Below are positions 25,940 to 35,367 of a DNA stretch of 64,000 bases, in pieces. Every line of letters starts with the position of its first letter. Positions within the stretch are counted from its first letter, which is position 1. The DNA lies in NCBI GenBank assembly GCA_902775025.1, contig CACYKP010000004.1, positions 1 to 64,000 of the forward strand, in the 5' to 3' direction. Position numbers and translations under genes: made by a program. Below the pieces are notes generated by a model. It had not been told where the DNA came from, did no database searches, and saw nothing but the letters and a program-made list of their open reading frames with translations. The stretch comes from an uncultured bacterium. Its GTDB lineage: Bacteria > Cyanobacteriota > Vampirovibrionia > Gastranaerophilales > Gastranaerophilaceae.

Positions 25940-28900
25940 TCAATTAATCCATTTAAAGCTTTTCACATAATTATCACTATTAATATTGCCGTTAATAATT
26001 GCAATGAATTTCCTGAAAGCTTTTTCGTTAAGTTCTATACCGGGGATTTTGTTAATATTATCAATAATTATGGAATCTTTTGATAGGTCTACTCCGGGAA
26101 TGACGTTAAACAGTGTGTTTATAGAGACATTTCCGATAGGACCGAACATTGTTGAGATTTTTTTAGACAAAAGGCCCAGAACTTCCATTTCTGCGTTTGA
26201 TGTTGAGAAATTGTATTTTCCAGTAATAAACAAATTCAAATCTTTTCCTTTTGAGGATATTTCAACATTATTTGTGATGCCGTCTGTTATATCCATACTA
26301 CCGTAAATATCAGAAAAATTTCCTGTTTTTAGCGGGGTTAAAATATCAACTACGCTGTTAATCGATATACCTGTAATTCCTCCTTTAAGTAGATTTCCGG
26401 CTTTTAACAGATATTCAAGAGAACCAAGTTTTGGCATTTTTCCGTCTTTGACGTTAAATTTTGCGGAACCGTTTAGGGTTTCCATACATTTATTGAATTC
26501 TGAACCGTTGCAAGATAATTTCAAATTCCCTGTTAAATCTCCATAAATTTGGTTATTTAAGTCGAATAGTGCAATTGATATGTCATTTGCATTTATATTT
26601 TCAGCTTTAATATTAAGTCCTGTATTGTTGTTTAGTACATTATATAAAAAACTTCCATTAATTTCCCCATTGGCTATAATAAAACTAAAGTTTTCAATGT
26701 ATAATTCTTTTTTTTCGGAGAAAGAAGCTGTTGCTTCAATATTTTCAGCTGTTAAATTTCTTATTTTTATTTGATTTGCTTTTAATTTTAATTTTTTAAT
26801 AACAGTATTTTTAACATCAAATATACCTAAATTTTCAAATGAATTATTATCATTTACTTGTGCGGACTTAAGCTTGTTTGTAATATAATTAAAGTCAAGA
26901 ATTTTAGTATAAAGCTCTGCATTTTCTATATAATAAGGCGGTGTGAGTTTATTTCTAAGAGTACCTTTGAATTTAATATCATTACCCAATACTTCTCCGA
27001 CTGACGAAAGTTCGATATTTTTGTCTTTAAATACAAAAGAAAGTGTTTTCATATTAGTATCTAAGAATGGTATATTTGTTTCAACAATTCTAAAAGTTCC
27101 TGTCGGGTGCAGGTTGGACATTGTACCATTTAACCTCAAGTCTGATGTGAATTGTCCTTGTTTAATGTTAGGTTTTTTAAACAAAATGTTAAAGATTCTT
27201 GCGTCTGTGGGGTTGTTTGTTTTAACTTTTAAGTTATTTAATTTTACATCATTTTTAAGTATATCAAGTCCGCCGTTAGCTTTTAGCATATTTAGTCGGG
27301 TAGTTCTTTTCCCTTGAGATGCTATAAGTTTGTCATAAGAAAATTCATTTATGTTTATGATGTTTTGTTTTTTTACATCTGCATTTAGGTTTAATATAAT
27401 AGCGTTTTCCAAATCCCCGACAGTTGCACCAAAGTAATATATATTGGATTCTTTTGCCATGTTTACTTCAGAATTTATATTGAAGTTATCTTTAACACCT
27501 TTCAGTTTTAAATTGTAAACTATATCCCCTTTGACTTTTAACGGGTAAATTCTGTTATTGTTAAAATATTTATCAATAAAATTTTGTTTGGGTTTTGAGT
27601 TAAAATACAGATTGAAGTCTTGTTTGGAGAAAATATTGTTTACATAGCCATCAATAAGAATTGGCATATTATCAGCCATAATGTTGATTTTATTTAAACC
27701 TAAATTATTTTTTCTTGTATAAATGCTTCCATTAATAATTTTGACAGGAAGATTAATCGGAGTATATGTAAATTCAATTCCTCCAATGTCGGTAGATGCA
27801 TTTATGTTATTGTCGGATATTTTTGCATTCAGGTTAATTTTACCTTTATCAAAATGAATTTGTTTTATGATGTCTTGGATTTGCGTAGGAATAATATCAT
27901 ATTCTGCAAAAGAATTTAATAAATACAATTCAAAATCTTTTAGTTTAATACCCCCGCTGATAATAGGATTAGAAGCTATGTTATCAGCATTTAAGTTAAT
28001 ATTAAAAGAGCTATTAGTATCTTTAAATACACCATTAAGGTTTTTTATATCAAGTTTGTTATTTTTTAAGTTTATGCTGCCGTTAGAGAGTTTTAGTTTA
28101 TTGTTTTTTGAAACTTCAAGAATATTTGCAGAAAAGTTGATTTTATCGTACTCAATATTATCAGTATTTCCTTTGTATGTTGCATTTACGGATACAAATA
28201 TATTTGCAATTTCTTGAAGATATTTATCAGTCTTATTAATAACATCTTTTAAATTCAATTTTGGAATTGATATGTCTGCATCGGCAAATTTATCTTTTAT
28301 AGATGCTTTTAAAGTTAGGGGTGAACTTCCTATAATTGCATGTAAATCAATATTTGCATTTGTATTATCAAAGTTTATTATACCGCTTGTTTTTTTCAAT
28401 TGTATATCATTCATTCTGACAACACCTTCAAAAAGGTTAATATTACCTTTTACAAAGAAGTTTTTATTATATTTAATTAAGTCTATATCTTTAATATTTC
28501 CGTAAACTTTAAGCTTTAGATTTGCAAAACCTTGTGTAATATTTAAAACCGGAATCATATTTTTTAATTCATCAATTATAGTTGAAGTTTTCATTGTTTG
28601 ATATAATTTTGCCAAATTTTGTTTTTCGGTTTTTACATCAAAATCGAATTTTCCTGATAGATTACAGGTTCCGTCAATGCTAATTTTTTCTCCGTTAACA
28701 CTTCCTTTTTTTAGATTAAAAACAGCATTTTCATCTGTAAAATTGAGTATAGCTTCACCGTTATTAAGAATTAAATCAGGAATTCCGAGAAAATATGTTT
28801 TGACGTTGTAGAAGTTTAATCCGCCCCAAACGTGAGGATTTTTTCTGTTTCCTTTGATTGTAATATCAATATTTCCTGTTCCTTTAATATCCATAATCGG

Positions 28901-30280
28901 AACAGGACCTATTACAAAGTTTAGTATTTCATGAATTGGAACAACTTTTTCTTCGGCTGTTGCAAGGTCGACTTTTTTTGTACTCCAAACACGCATATTT
29001 GCGTACTTAATGTTATATAATTCAACATCCCCTTTAACCCATACTTTTTCAGAACCGCCAGCAGGAACAAAGACGTCATAATCTAATGTTTTGCCTTTAA
29101 AGTCTAATTTAACAGTTGCACCTTTGGCGTTTGGTATGGGTTTTGTTAAAATACCTTCATCAACAAATATGCTGCCGGTTAAAGATGGTTCAGGAAGCTC
29201 TCCATTTATGTTAATATTTCCTAGAATATTTCCGTAAAATTTATATTTTTTAAGCTTGTACATGTCAATATCTTCAGTTTTAAATGAAGGACTCATGCTT
29301 ATAAAATCTTCTATAGCGGATTTATTTATTCGTATATTCAAGTTGAGTTCCGGTGTTAATTTTGTAAAATCCGAAATTGCACCGTTTATTACGGTATTAA
29401 TTCCGGTGGACATTATTTCAGCATCTTTTATTGATAAAGTTTTTCTTGAAAGATTAAATCCTGAATTAATTTTTAATTCATCAGGAAAAATTAAAGATTT
29501 AGCATCATCCTTCATAAGGATTTTTAAATTACTAAATTTAGCTGCAATATTATCTTTGTCAACGTCAATATTTATAAGCCCTTTTGCTATAATTAAATCT
29601 TTCGGTAAATAATTTTTCAGGTAGCTTGAAAGCGGTTCAATATCAAAATCTTTTATGTGCATATCAAAAACGGTTTTAGATACATCATTATTCCCCGGAA
29701 GGTATAGATTTGCATTTGCGTGAGAGGTCTTACCATTTATATTTATATTGCTGTTGAATGCAAGTTTTATGTACTTTCCGTTTGTTTTAAAGAAAATATC
29801 TTTACCTGAATAAACTGCTGTTTGTTTGGATTCTGTTTGATTAATGCTAAGCAGAAAATTATCTATTTTTGTTCCGTTGCATCTAACTTTTGTTTTATTT
29901 AGATTAGATATAAAGTTTTTATCTAATTCTGCGTTTTTATTTAAGATAGTTTTTATGTCAATGTTAGAGGCTTCAATGTTGTTAATATGAATTCTGCCTG
30001 ATAAGAGAGGAAGTATTCGGAGTTTAAGTTTAAAATTTTCTATTTTTATCTTGTCATTTGTAGTTTTAGAGGTAATGCTAATATTTTTTGCTTTTATTGT
30101 TGCATTAGGAATGATATTTAGGTAAAGCTGCGGTTTTTCTATGGAGATATTGTATGAGGTATTGTATGACAAATTCTCGCAGATTACCGGCACCGCTTTT
30201 GTAAAAAGAAACGGTATTCCTAAAAGCCAAACTGCTAATATCCCCAAGACTAATATATATTTATGGTAATTACGCTTCAT
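25940..30280 (-). CDS. AsmA/TamB/YhdP-like large membrane-anchored protein
   Basis: The protein is about 1446 residues with one N-terminal membrane anchor ('YILVLGILAVWLLGIPFLFTKAVPVIC'). A very long beta-rich repeat region follows ('INGxx', 'LKxxxLxGxxNIxxxIKGN' patterns), and the C-terminal third has AsmA-like segments ('NANDISIALFDLNNQIYGDLTGNLKLSCNGSEFNKCMETLNGSAKFNVKDG'). Such proteins form periplasmic beta-grooves bridging inner and outer membranes for phospholipid transport. ATGs at 30280 and 30289 and an in-frame TTG at 30307 are possible starts; none has a clear ribosome site. Its presence supports a two-membrane envelope. Confidence 0.8.
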   Translation of the reverse strand: MKRNYHKYILVLGILAVWLLGIPFLFTKAVPVICENLSYNTSYNISIEKPQLYLNIIPNATIKAKNISITSKTTNDKIKIENFKLKLRILPLLSGRIHINNIEASNIDIKTILNKNAELDKNFISNLNKTKVRCNGTKIDNFLLSINQTESKQTAVYSGKDIFFKTNGKYIKLAFNSNININGKTSHANANLYLPGNNDVSKTVFDMHIKDFDIEPLSSYLKNYLPKDLIIAKGLINIDVDKDNIAAKFSNLKILMKDDAKSLIFPDELKINSGFNLSRKTLSIKDAEIMSTGINTVINGAISDFTKLTPELNLNIRINKSAIEDFISMSPSFKTEDIDMYKLKKYKFYGNILGNININGELPEPSLTGSIFVDEGILTKPIPNAKGATVKLDFKGKTLDYDVFVPAGGSEKVWVKGDVELYNIKYANMRVWSTKKVDLATAEEKVVPIHEILNFVIGPVPIMDIKGTGNIDITIKGNRKNPHVWGGLNFYNVKTYFLGIPDLILNNGEAILNFTDENAVFNLKKGSVNGEKISIDGTCNLSGKFDFDVKTEKQNLAKLYQTMKTSTIIDELKNMIPVLNITQGFANLKLKVYGNIKDIDLIKYNKNFFVKGNINLFEGVVRMNDIQLKKTSGIINFDNTNANIDLHAIIGSSPLTLKASIKDKFADADISIPKLNLKDVINKTDKYLQEIANIFVSVNATYKGNTDNIEYDKINFSANILEVSKNNKLKLSNGSINLKNNKLDIKNLNGVFKDTNSSFNINLNADNIASNPIISGGIKLKDFELYLLNSFAEYDIIPTQIQDIIKQIHFDKGKINLNAKISDNNINASTDIGGIEFTYTPINLPVKIINGSIYTRKNNLGLNKINIMADNMPILIDGYVNNIFSKQDFNLYFNSKPKQNFIDKYFNNNRIYPLKVKGDIVYNLKLKGVKDNFNINSEVNMAKESNIYYFGATVGDLENAIILNLNADVKKQNIININEFSYDKLIASQGKRTTRLNMLKANGGLDILKNDVKLNNLKVKTNNPTDARIFNILFKKPNIKQGQFTSDLRLNGTMSNLHPTGTFRIVETNIPFLDTNMKTLSFVFKDKNIELSSVGEVLGNDIKFKGTLRNKLTPPYYIENAELYTKILDFNYITNKLKSAQVNDNNSFENLGIFDVKNTVIKKLKLKANQIKIRNLTAENIEATASFSEKKELYIENFSFIIANGEINGSFLYNVLNNNTGLNIKAENINANDISIALFDLNNQIYGDLTGNLKLSCNGSEFNKCMETLNGSAKFNVKDGKMPKLGSLEYLLKAGNLLKGGITGISINSVVDILTPLKTGNFSDIYGSMDITDGITNNVEISSKGKDLNLFITGKYNFSTSNAEMEVLGLLSKKISTMFGPIGNVSINTLFNVIPGVDLSKDSIIIDNINKIPGIELNEKAFRKFIAIINGNINSDNYVKSFKWIN

Positions 30281-30349
30281 TTTATACATATATGATACCA
30301 ATAACAAGGGTAAATGTATAGTGCAAATTTACTAATAATATGTCTATAA

Positions 30350-30378
30350 GATGGTGTTCCAAAAGTCAAAATTATTTA
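30350..30378 (+). repeat. solo copy of the MITE end
   Basis: GATGGTGTTCCAAAAGTCAA and the following AATTATTTA match the inverted right end of the element at 1111-1394. No opposite end was found in the next 700 bases, so this is a remnant or one side of a diverged element. Confidence 0.5.
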
Positions 30379-30423
30379 TAAAAAATGAATACCGCAAGGG
30401 TGTGTTAAGCTTCCAATAGCTAT

Positions 30424-30459
30424 GTAGGTTGTTGTAAATTGTAAAATTTACCGCAACAA
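30424..30459 (+). repeat. REP-like GTAG hairpin (long, bulged stem)
   Basis: GTAG is followed by a stem in which TTGTTG pairs with CAACAA and TAAATT pairs with AATTTA, with a CCG bulge and a GTAA loop. It has the same 5' tetranucleotide as the other hairpins. Confidence 0.4.
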
Positions 30460-30561
30460 TACAAAACTAGTTTTTGTTTCGGTAATCAAAGATTACCAAA
30501 AACTATGGTCTATAACGTTTATAGGTAAAAACTGCGTATTCCGAGAAATGTCACGTCCATC

Positions 30562-30696
30562 CGTCATTCAGAGGGGAAATAACCATTTAGCCCCGATGAA
30601 TCGCCATAATTTTTGTTTATAAAAACAGTTTAAGAGATTCTTCGGACTTCGTGAAGGAAAACGTTTAAACTTGCAAACCACGTCCTCTGAATGACG
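30562..30696. repeat. 135-bp block with 13-bp perfect inverted ends
   Basis: CGTCATTCAGAGG (30562-30574) and CCTCTGAATGACG (30684-30696) are perfect inverted copies. The inside carries 'AGATTCTTCGGACTTCGTGA', related to the block at 7383-7484. It is probably another copy of the same dispersed family. Confidence 0.55.
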
Positions 30697-30794
30697 ATTA
30701 TTTCAAGCTTTTACGTTTATGAGTAAATATAATTTGCGTTTTTCGTGAAATATCATACTCAACCGTTATTCAGTATGTTTATTATTCTGATAAA

Positions 30795-30915
30795 CCCTCA
30801 CCCGAATTTCTAACATTCGAGCAATGCTCTCATGTTGAAATTCTACCCTCTCCAATTGGAGAGGGTGCAGTTGTGTTTGAGAACGAGAGTTCGAAAACTA
30901 CAAATGCGGGTGAGG
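30795..30915. repeat. palindromic repeat, CCTCACCCG family
   Basis: The outer arms CCTCACCCG and CGGGTGAGG bound a 121-base block that also has GAATTTC/GAAATTC arms and a perfect inner hairpin CCCTCTCC-AATT-GGAGAGGG. A second, shorter copy lies at 60500-60571. Together with the other repeats listed here it fills the 787-base gap between the AsmA-like gene and flgF. Confidence 0.65.
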
Positions 30916-31043
30916 TTCAAACCTATATTCAGGTTACACAATTTGTTATCCTGAATATATTTACCCCTGAATATATTTACTCCTTGACTTTAATTAATTC
31001 ATCATTAAGACTACACTAAACAGATGATTTTGCGAGTAAAAAG

Positions 31044-31071
31044 TAAAGCATTTATCTGATTTATCCGATAA
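31044..31071 (+). promoter_or_regulatory. sigma-28 (FliA/SigD)-like promoter of the flagellar operon
   Basis: TAAAGCAT (31044-31051) and TCCGATAA (31064-31071) resemble the flagellar sigma-28 consensus TAAAGTTT / GCCGATAA. The gap is 12 bases instead of the usual 11. It lies about 23 bases upstream of the flgF ATG and before its AAAGAGG ribosome site. Confidence 0.6.
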
Positions 31072-31094
31072 AACTAATAAAAAGAGGTATAACT

Positions 31095-31793
31095 ATGCAA
31101 ATCAATGGTGGTGTCAGATTTTGTGAACACGGTATGAGGGCTTCAATAAGAGCCATGCACGTTCAAACGGAATTATTAGGAATGATTAATGAGAACGTAG
31201 CAGGGTTTGATAAAGTCGGATATCAGAGAAAAGAGGCAGTCGTTTCTTCTATGACGGAATATCTTGGAGTACACGGACTTTCGACAACAATTGATGATCA
31301 AGTCGGGCGTATTATGGTTTCAAATAATCCGCTTGATATTGCTATCGCGAATAAAGGATATTTTCAAATCCAAACTCCCAACGGTGTTAAACTTACTCGT
31401 GACGGAAGATTTAAACTTGATAAAGACGGGAATTTGTTATCCTTAGAAGATTTTCCTGTTTTGTCAGATGCGGGTGTTCCTATTAAACTGCCCGTAATTC
31501 CTGATAATATTGATAAGGTTGTAGTTGATTCAAAAGGAAAAGTCAGCGTATATGATAAATCAACAAATAAACTTTCAGAAGCAGGAATTTTGGGAGTTGT
31601 TGATGCTAACGGAATGGCTGTAATGAATCCCGACATTAAACAAGGGTATAACGAATATTCAAATGTTGCTTTACAAAACGAATTTTTAAGAATTAAACCT
31701 GTTGTTAACAATTTTGAAGCAAACAGACAAATATTCTTAATTGAAAGTAATAATTTACAAAAAGTAATCAGCCAATTAGGTTCGGTAAGCTAG
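31095..31793 (+). CDS. flgF: flagellar basal-body rod protein, FlgF-like
   Basis: The 232-residue protein of the FlgE/F/G family starts with the N-terminal rod helix ('GMRASIRAMHVQTELLGMINENVAGFDKVGYQRK', a diverged form of the usual N-x-AN-x-x-T-x-GY motif). It has 'NPLDIAIANKGYFQIQTPNGVKLTRDGRFKLDKDGNLLS', the hallmark of the family, and a C-terminal helical tail ('NNFEANRQIFLIESNNLQKVISQLGS'). It is shorter than typical FlgF/FlgG. It is the first gene of a four-gene rod operon. The FlgF assignment relative to FlgG is by order and similarity and could be swapped. Confidence 0.85.
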   Translation: MQINGGVRFCEHGMRASIRAMHVQTELLGMINENVAGFDKVGYQRKEAVVSSMTEYLGVHGLSTTIDDQVGRIMVSNNPLDIAIANKGYFQIQTPNGVKLTRDGRFKLDKDGNLLSLEDFPVLSDAGVPIKLPVIPDNIDKVVVDSKGKVSVYDKSTNKLSEAGILGVVDANGMAVMNPDIKQGYNEYSNVALQNEFLRIKPVVNNFEANRQIFLIESNNLQKVISQLGSVS

Positions 31794-31806
31794 GAGGTGA
31801 GTTGAT

Positions 31807-32523
31807 ATGGTAATGTACAATATGCAAGCGGTTACGCACAGATGTATAAATAACGCTACAATGCAATTTGATAAATTAGGATATATAGCAACAAACCTTG
31901 CTAACTATTCAACAGTTGGTTATAAAGGAGTTGCGTTCGAACAATTCCTTAGAGAAGACGGTTATGTTGATGGTGCAATAAGAAAAAATACTCTTCAAGG
32001 TTCAATCAGAGTAAGCAGCAATCCTTATGATATTGCAATCGATGGTGAAGGATATATTCCTGTTGTATCACAAGATGGTGAAGTTCAATATACCAGAGAC
32101 GGTTCACTAAAAATCGGTGCCGGCGGTTATCTTGTAACAGTAGATGATTGGATGGTAGGCGATGGTATAAAAATTCCGCCTAATTCATACAGAATTGAAA
32201 TTAAGCCGAACGGTGACGTAATGAACTATGATAAGGCAGGTTCTTTACCTGAAAAAATAGGAACAATTCCTGTTGTTCAATTTGATAATCCTGAGGCTTT
32301 AGAGCAGGGACATAATAACAAAGTTGTATTTAACAGTGAAACAGGCGAACCAAGACTTGTTAAAGATGATTTAATAAAACAAAATGCAGTTGAAGTTTCA
32401 AACGTTAATATTTACGATGAATTAAATACAATGATGAGACTGAATGCTTCAATGATAGCAAGTTTGAATCTTATGAAGGTCGCAAATGATATGTACACAA
32501 AAGGTATAAATCTTCAACAATAG
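31807..32523 (+). CDS. flgG: flagellar basal-body rod protein, FlgG-like
   Basis: The 238-residue FlgE/F/G-family protein has 'KLGYIATNLANYSTVGYKGVAFEQFL' (canonical N-terminal rod motif), 'NPYDIAIDGEGYIPVVSQDGEVQYTRDGSLKIGAGGYLVT' and the C-terminal 'VEVSNVNIYDELNTMMRLNASMIASLNLMKVANDMY'. It probably forms the distal rod. It starts 13 bases after flgF with a strong 'aggaggtgag' ribosome site. flgB follows after 14 bases. Confidence 0.87.
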   Translation: MVMYNMQAVTHRCINNATMQFDKLGYIATNLANYSTVGYKGVAFEQFLREDGYVDGAIRKNTLQGSIRVSSNPYDIAIDGEGYIPVVSQDGEVQYTRDGSLKIGAGGYLVTVDDWMVGDGIKIPPNSYRIEIKPNGDVMNYDKAGSLPEKIGTIPVVQFDNPEALEQGHNNKVVFNSETGEPRLVKDDLIKQNAVEVSNVNIYDELNTMMRLNASMIASLNLMKVANDMYTKGINLQQ

Positions 32524-32537
32524 GAAGGTGATATAAA

Positions 32538-32888
32538 ATGAGTTACACAGGATTAGATGCTTTAGGAAAAACAAGCTTGATGTTGGACTTAATCTCTCAA
32601 AGACAGAGAGCGTTAGGTTCAAATGTAGCAAATGTCGATACCCCTGGATATGTAAGACGTGATATTGATTTTTCCACGTATTTAGGTACGATGAACAGTC
32701 CGCTGGAAACTCAATTATCAGAAAAGCTGGGACCTTCTGCAATTATGGAAGACAGAACAAGAGGTGAGATTGATATAGCGGAAGAATTTGCTGAAATTCA
32801 AAAGAACTCGCTTATGTACACAATGGCAACAAGAAGAATGTCGAACATTATTACCCAGATGAAAACAGTTATAAATGTCGGTAAGTAG
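32538..32888 (+). CDS. flgB: flagellar basal-body rod protein FlgB
   Basis: The 116-residue protein has 'ISQRQRALGSNVANVDTPGYVRRDIDF', the rod-protein N-terminal motif, and a C-terminal helix ('EEFAEIQKNSLMYTMATRRMSNIITQMKTVINVG'), as in FlgB. It forms part of the proximal rod. The ribosome site is 'aggaaggtga'. A 144-base gap with a GTAG hairpin separates it from flgC. Confidence 0.92.
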   Translation: MSYTGLDALGKTSLMLDLISQRQRALGSNVANVDTPGYVRRDIDFSTYLGTMNSPLETQLSEKLGPSAIMEDRTRGEIDIAEEFAEIQKNSLMYTMATRRMSNIITQMKTVINVGK

Positions 32889-32978
32889 GGCAGGGGTAAA
32901 TATATTTGACTAAATTGCATTCTTCACATAACGAAAGAATATAGGTCTGGCTTTAACCCGAAAAAAAAATAAGTAATA

Positions 32979-32999
32979 GTAGGTTGGGTGAAACTCAAC
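32979..32999 (+). repeat. REP-like GTAG hairpin between flgB and flgC
   Basis: GTAG is followed by GTTGGGT, a GAA loop and ACTCAAC. All seven pairs form if one G-T wobble is allowed on this strand. It could affect the stability or expression of the flgC part of the operon mRNA. Confidence 0.5.
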
Positions 33000-33032
33000 A
33001 AAAACAAAAATATAACCGAAAGGAAGATAATT

Positions 33033-33476
33033 ATGAGTATAATGGAATCAATAAACATCGGTGCAAACGCTCTTAAGACACACGGCTTAAGATTGGATAT
33101 CCACGCAAAAAATATTGCTAACGTAGATACTCCTAATTACGTAAGAAAAATTCCTGTATTAAATGCAACAGAGGATATATCTTTTCAGGGTGTCATGAAC
33201 GCTATGAAGAATGATGTATTCGGAACCGGAACTCTTCCTTATCTTCAAGGCGGGGTTGTGTTTAACGGTTGTGTTGAGGATCCTACCGTTGGTGAAAGAA
33301 TTTATGCTCCGGGGCATCCTGATGCTGATGCAAACGGTTATATTCGTTCTTCAAACGTTAATGCAATGGTAGATATGGCAGATGCAATAATGGCACAAAG
33401 AGCTTATGAAGCTAACCTTGCACTTGTTAACATTTCTCGCTCAATGGCAGCAAAAGCAGTAGAAATCGGACGTTAA
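33033..33476 (+). CDS. flgC: flagellar basal-body rod protein FlgC
   Basis: The 147-residue protein has the N-terminal 'GLRLDIHAKNIANVDTPNYVRKIP'. The C-terminal 'GYIRSSNVNAMVDMADAIMAQRAYEANLALVNISRSMAAKAVEIGR' contains the V-N-x-x-x-E/D-M-x-x-x-I-x-A-x-R-x-Y-E-A-N pattern of FlgC. An upstream in-frame ATG at 32988 lies in the GTAG hairpin. The ATG at 33033 has a good ribosome site (aaaggaag) and is chosen. It is the last gene of the rod operon; fliE is not in the window. It overlaps the convergent AlkD-like gene by 4 bases. Confidence 0.93.
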   Translation: MSIMESINIGANALKTHGLRLDIHAKNIANVDTPNYVRKIPVLNATEDISFQGVMNAMKNDVFGTGTLPYLQGGVVFNGCVEDPTVGERIYAPGHPDADANGYIRSSNVNAMVDMADAIMAQRAYEANLALVNISRSMAAKAVEIGR

Positions 33477-34111
33477 TACGTTTTTATAAAAATTTTTATC
33501 TCATCCGACACTCTATACGATTCTCTGATTTTTTGTTTTGTGCGTTTGAGTGTAATCTCATTTAAGTGGCAGTCTTTTGATTTTAGGTAAGCTAAACATT
33601 TATCAGGATACTTACCCATTACTGTTGCTAATGCCCAAGCAACACCCATTTGTGAGTAATAATCATCTGTGTTTAGTTTATCTAAAACATCAATTACTCT
33701 ATCGATGTAATTATCATTAAGATAGTGGGATAAAAGTACAACAGAGATAATTCTGCTTTCAAATTCTTTTTTTGAATTTTTGTATTTCATAAGAAAATCC
33801 CAAACTTCTTTTTGATATTTTCTTGAAATTCTAAAATTCTGACAGAGTGAATCATTTACTGCCCAATCGTTAACTTGCGGCATAAATGCTTTAAAGTATT
33901 TTAGTATTGTTTTAATGTCATCTTTAACGTACCCGATAACAAATGCGTGCAGAAGTTTAAGTTCAAAAGATGAATAATCATCGTTTTCTAAAAAATATTT
34001 GTAATTTTCTTTTGCTACTATTTGGGCAAATTTTCTTAACTCGGGTATTGATATGCCAAAAGTTGTACGTTTAATTTTATCCAGTTCTTTTTTTATATCT
34101 GATAAATTCAT
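33473..34111 (-). CDS. AlkD-like DNA alkylation repair protein
   Basis: The 212-residue helical-repeat protein has the DNA_alkylation (HEAT-like) family features: 'GISIPELRKFAQIVAKENYKYFLENDDYSSFELKLLHAFVIGYVK', 'VNDWAVNDSLCQNF' (conserved W-x-x-x-D) and 'YSQMGVAWALATVMGKYP'. Related proteins excise alkylated bases without base flipping. Whether this short form is an active glycosylase is unknown. Its ATG overlaps the radical SAM stop by one base, so it is coupled to the PadR-radical SAM unit. Confidence 0.85.
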   Translation of the reverse strand: MNLSDIKKELDKIKRTTFGISIPELRKFAQIVAKENYKYFLENDDYSSFELKLLHAFVIGYVKDDIKTILKYFKAFMPQVNDWAVNDSLCQNFRISRKYQKEVWDFLMKYKNSKKEFESRIISVVLLSHYLNDNYIDRVIDVLDKLNTDDYYSQMGVAWALATVMGKYPDKCLAYLKSKDCHLNEITLKRTKQKIRESYRVSDEIKIFIKTY

Positions 34112-35367
34112 TAAAGTAACTCCAAAACTTCCGCTACAGAATAATTATCTTCAAATACGACTATATTTTTCCCTGTTTTTTCTTTGACATAATCTAATGA
34201 ATTTCCGTCTAAAAACAGGTTTGTATAGGGTTTAAGCATAATAGAGGGAACAATTATATAATCCGCTTCAACATTTTTTATAGAATTAATCAAGTCTTCG
34301 GAGGTTATAAGTCCGGCTACTGTAATATTTTTGCCCCAATAAGTTGATTTTACGGGATTAACAATGCAGGTTAAATTTTCAATTTTGTTAAGCCCCTCTG
34401 AGATATATTCAAAAGCCGTTTTAGCTGCAACAGAGCAGGCAAAACAAATTGTTAGGTGGTTATCAATTTTTTTTGGCAGTTCAAGACAGTCAAAATCGTC
34501 CATTATAGTTCTGAGTGAACCCACTCCGTCATCAAGCTGCGAAAAGTTACCGTAATATTTGCTATCGGGAATACTTTTACCTGCTAACAAGAAAAATTCA
34601 TCTGAACAACAGACTTTTTTGTATTTTGTCGCTATTTTTAGAGTTTCTATCGCAACTTTTTTATCAACCGTTTTTAGTTCATCACTTCTGAATTGAGTAA
34701 CACCAACAGGAACAATTGCAACAGAAAGCAGACAATCTCCGAGTGTAGAAAGGTCTGATAATGTTCTTTCAAGTTCTTTCCCGTCATTATAATCGGGGCA
34801 GAGTACAATTTGAATATGGAATGGGATGTCATTATCAGCAAACCATTGAAGGTTCTCCATTATTTTACCCGCATTTGGATTTTTGAGCATTTTTACTCTT
34901 AATTCGGGGTTAGTTGTATGAACCGAGATATAAAACGGTCCAAGGTGAAGCTTAGATATTCTTTCTTTATCCTTGTCAGTTAAATTCGTTGTAGTTATAT
35001 AAGTTCCCTGCAGGTATGAGAGCCTGTAGTCATCGTCTTTTACATAGAGTGTATCTCTTAATCCCTCAGGCTGCTGAGCAACAAAGCAAAAGATGCAATT
35101 ATTCAGACATGGTTTAACTTTATCAAAAACAGCACTTTCAAAGACAATTCCCAAATCTTCATCAAAGTCTTTTTCAAGTTCAATCTCTTCAATCTCACCG
35201 TTAGTTTTTTGTATTTCGATTGTAACAAGTTCGTTTTTGCATAAGAACTTATAATCAATCATATCCTGCATTTTTTCACCGTCAATAGAGAGGATAATGT
35301 CTCCTTTTGAGATTTCAAGTTCTTGTGCAATAGAGCCTTCAAGAACATCACTAACGAGAGCCGGCAT
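34111..35367 (-). CDS. DUF512 radical SAM protein with N-terminal PDZ domain
   Basis: About 418 residues. The N-terminal PDZ-like segment ('LVSDVLEGSIAQELEISKGDIILSIDGEKMQDMIDYKF') is followed by the radical SAM cluster CLNNCIFC (CX3CX2C, about residue 90), then 'FVAQQPEGLRDTLYVKDDDYRLSYLQGTYITTTNL' and the DUF512 C-terminus with a conserved Cys in 'LTICFACSVAAKTAFEYI'. The family is conserved in cyanobacteria and Firmicutes, with an unknown reaction. The ATG at 35367 is chosen over an in-frame TTG at 35373 because AAGGA is correctly spaced for it. It overlaps padR by 17 bases. Confidence 0.88.
   Translation of the reverse strand: MPALVSDVLEGSIAQELEISKGDIILSIDGEKMQDMIDYKFLCKNELVTIEIQKTNGEIEEIELEKDFDEDLGIVFESAVFDKVKPCLNNCIFCFVAQQPEGLRDTLYVKDDDYRLSYLQGTYITTTNLTDKDKERISKLHLGPFYISVHTTNPELRVKMLKNPNAGKIMENLQWFADNDIPFHIQIVLCPDYNDGKELERTLSDLSTLGDCLLSVAIVPVGVTQFRSDELKTVDKKVAIETLKIATKYKKVCCSDEFFLLAGKSIPDSKYYGNFSQLDDGVGSLRTIMDDFDCLELPKKIDNHLTICFACSVAAKTAFEYISEGLNKIENLTCIVNPVKSTYWGKNITVAGLITSEDLINSIKNVEADYIIVPSIMLKPYTNLFLDGNSLDYVKEKTGKNIVVFEDNYSVAEVLELL

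Noticed and set aside
25986-29612. Several plus-strand frames opposite the AsmA-like gene
   Set aside because: All are antisense to a single continuous 1446-residue frame with a clear family pattern, and none has a ribosome site or motif.
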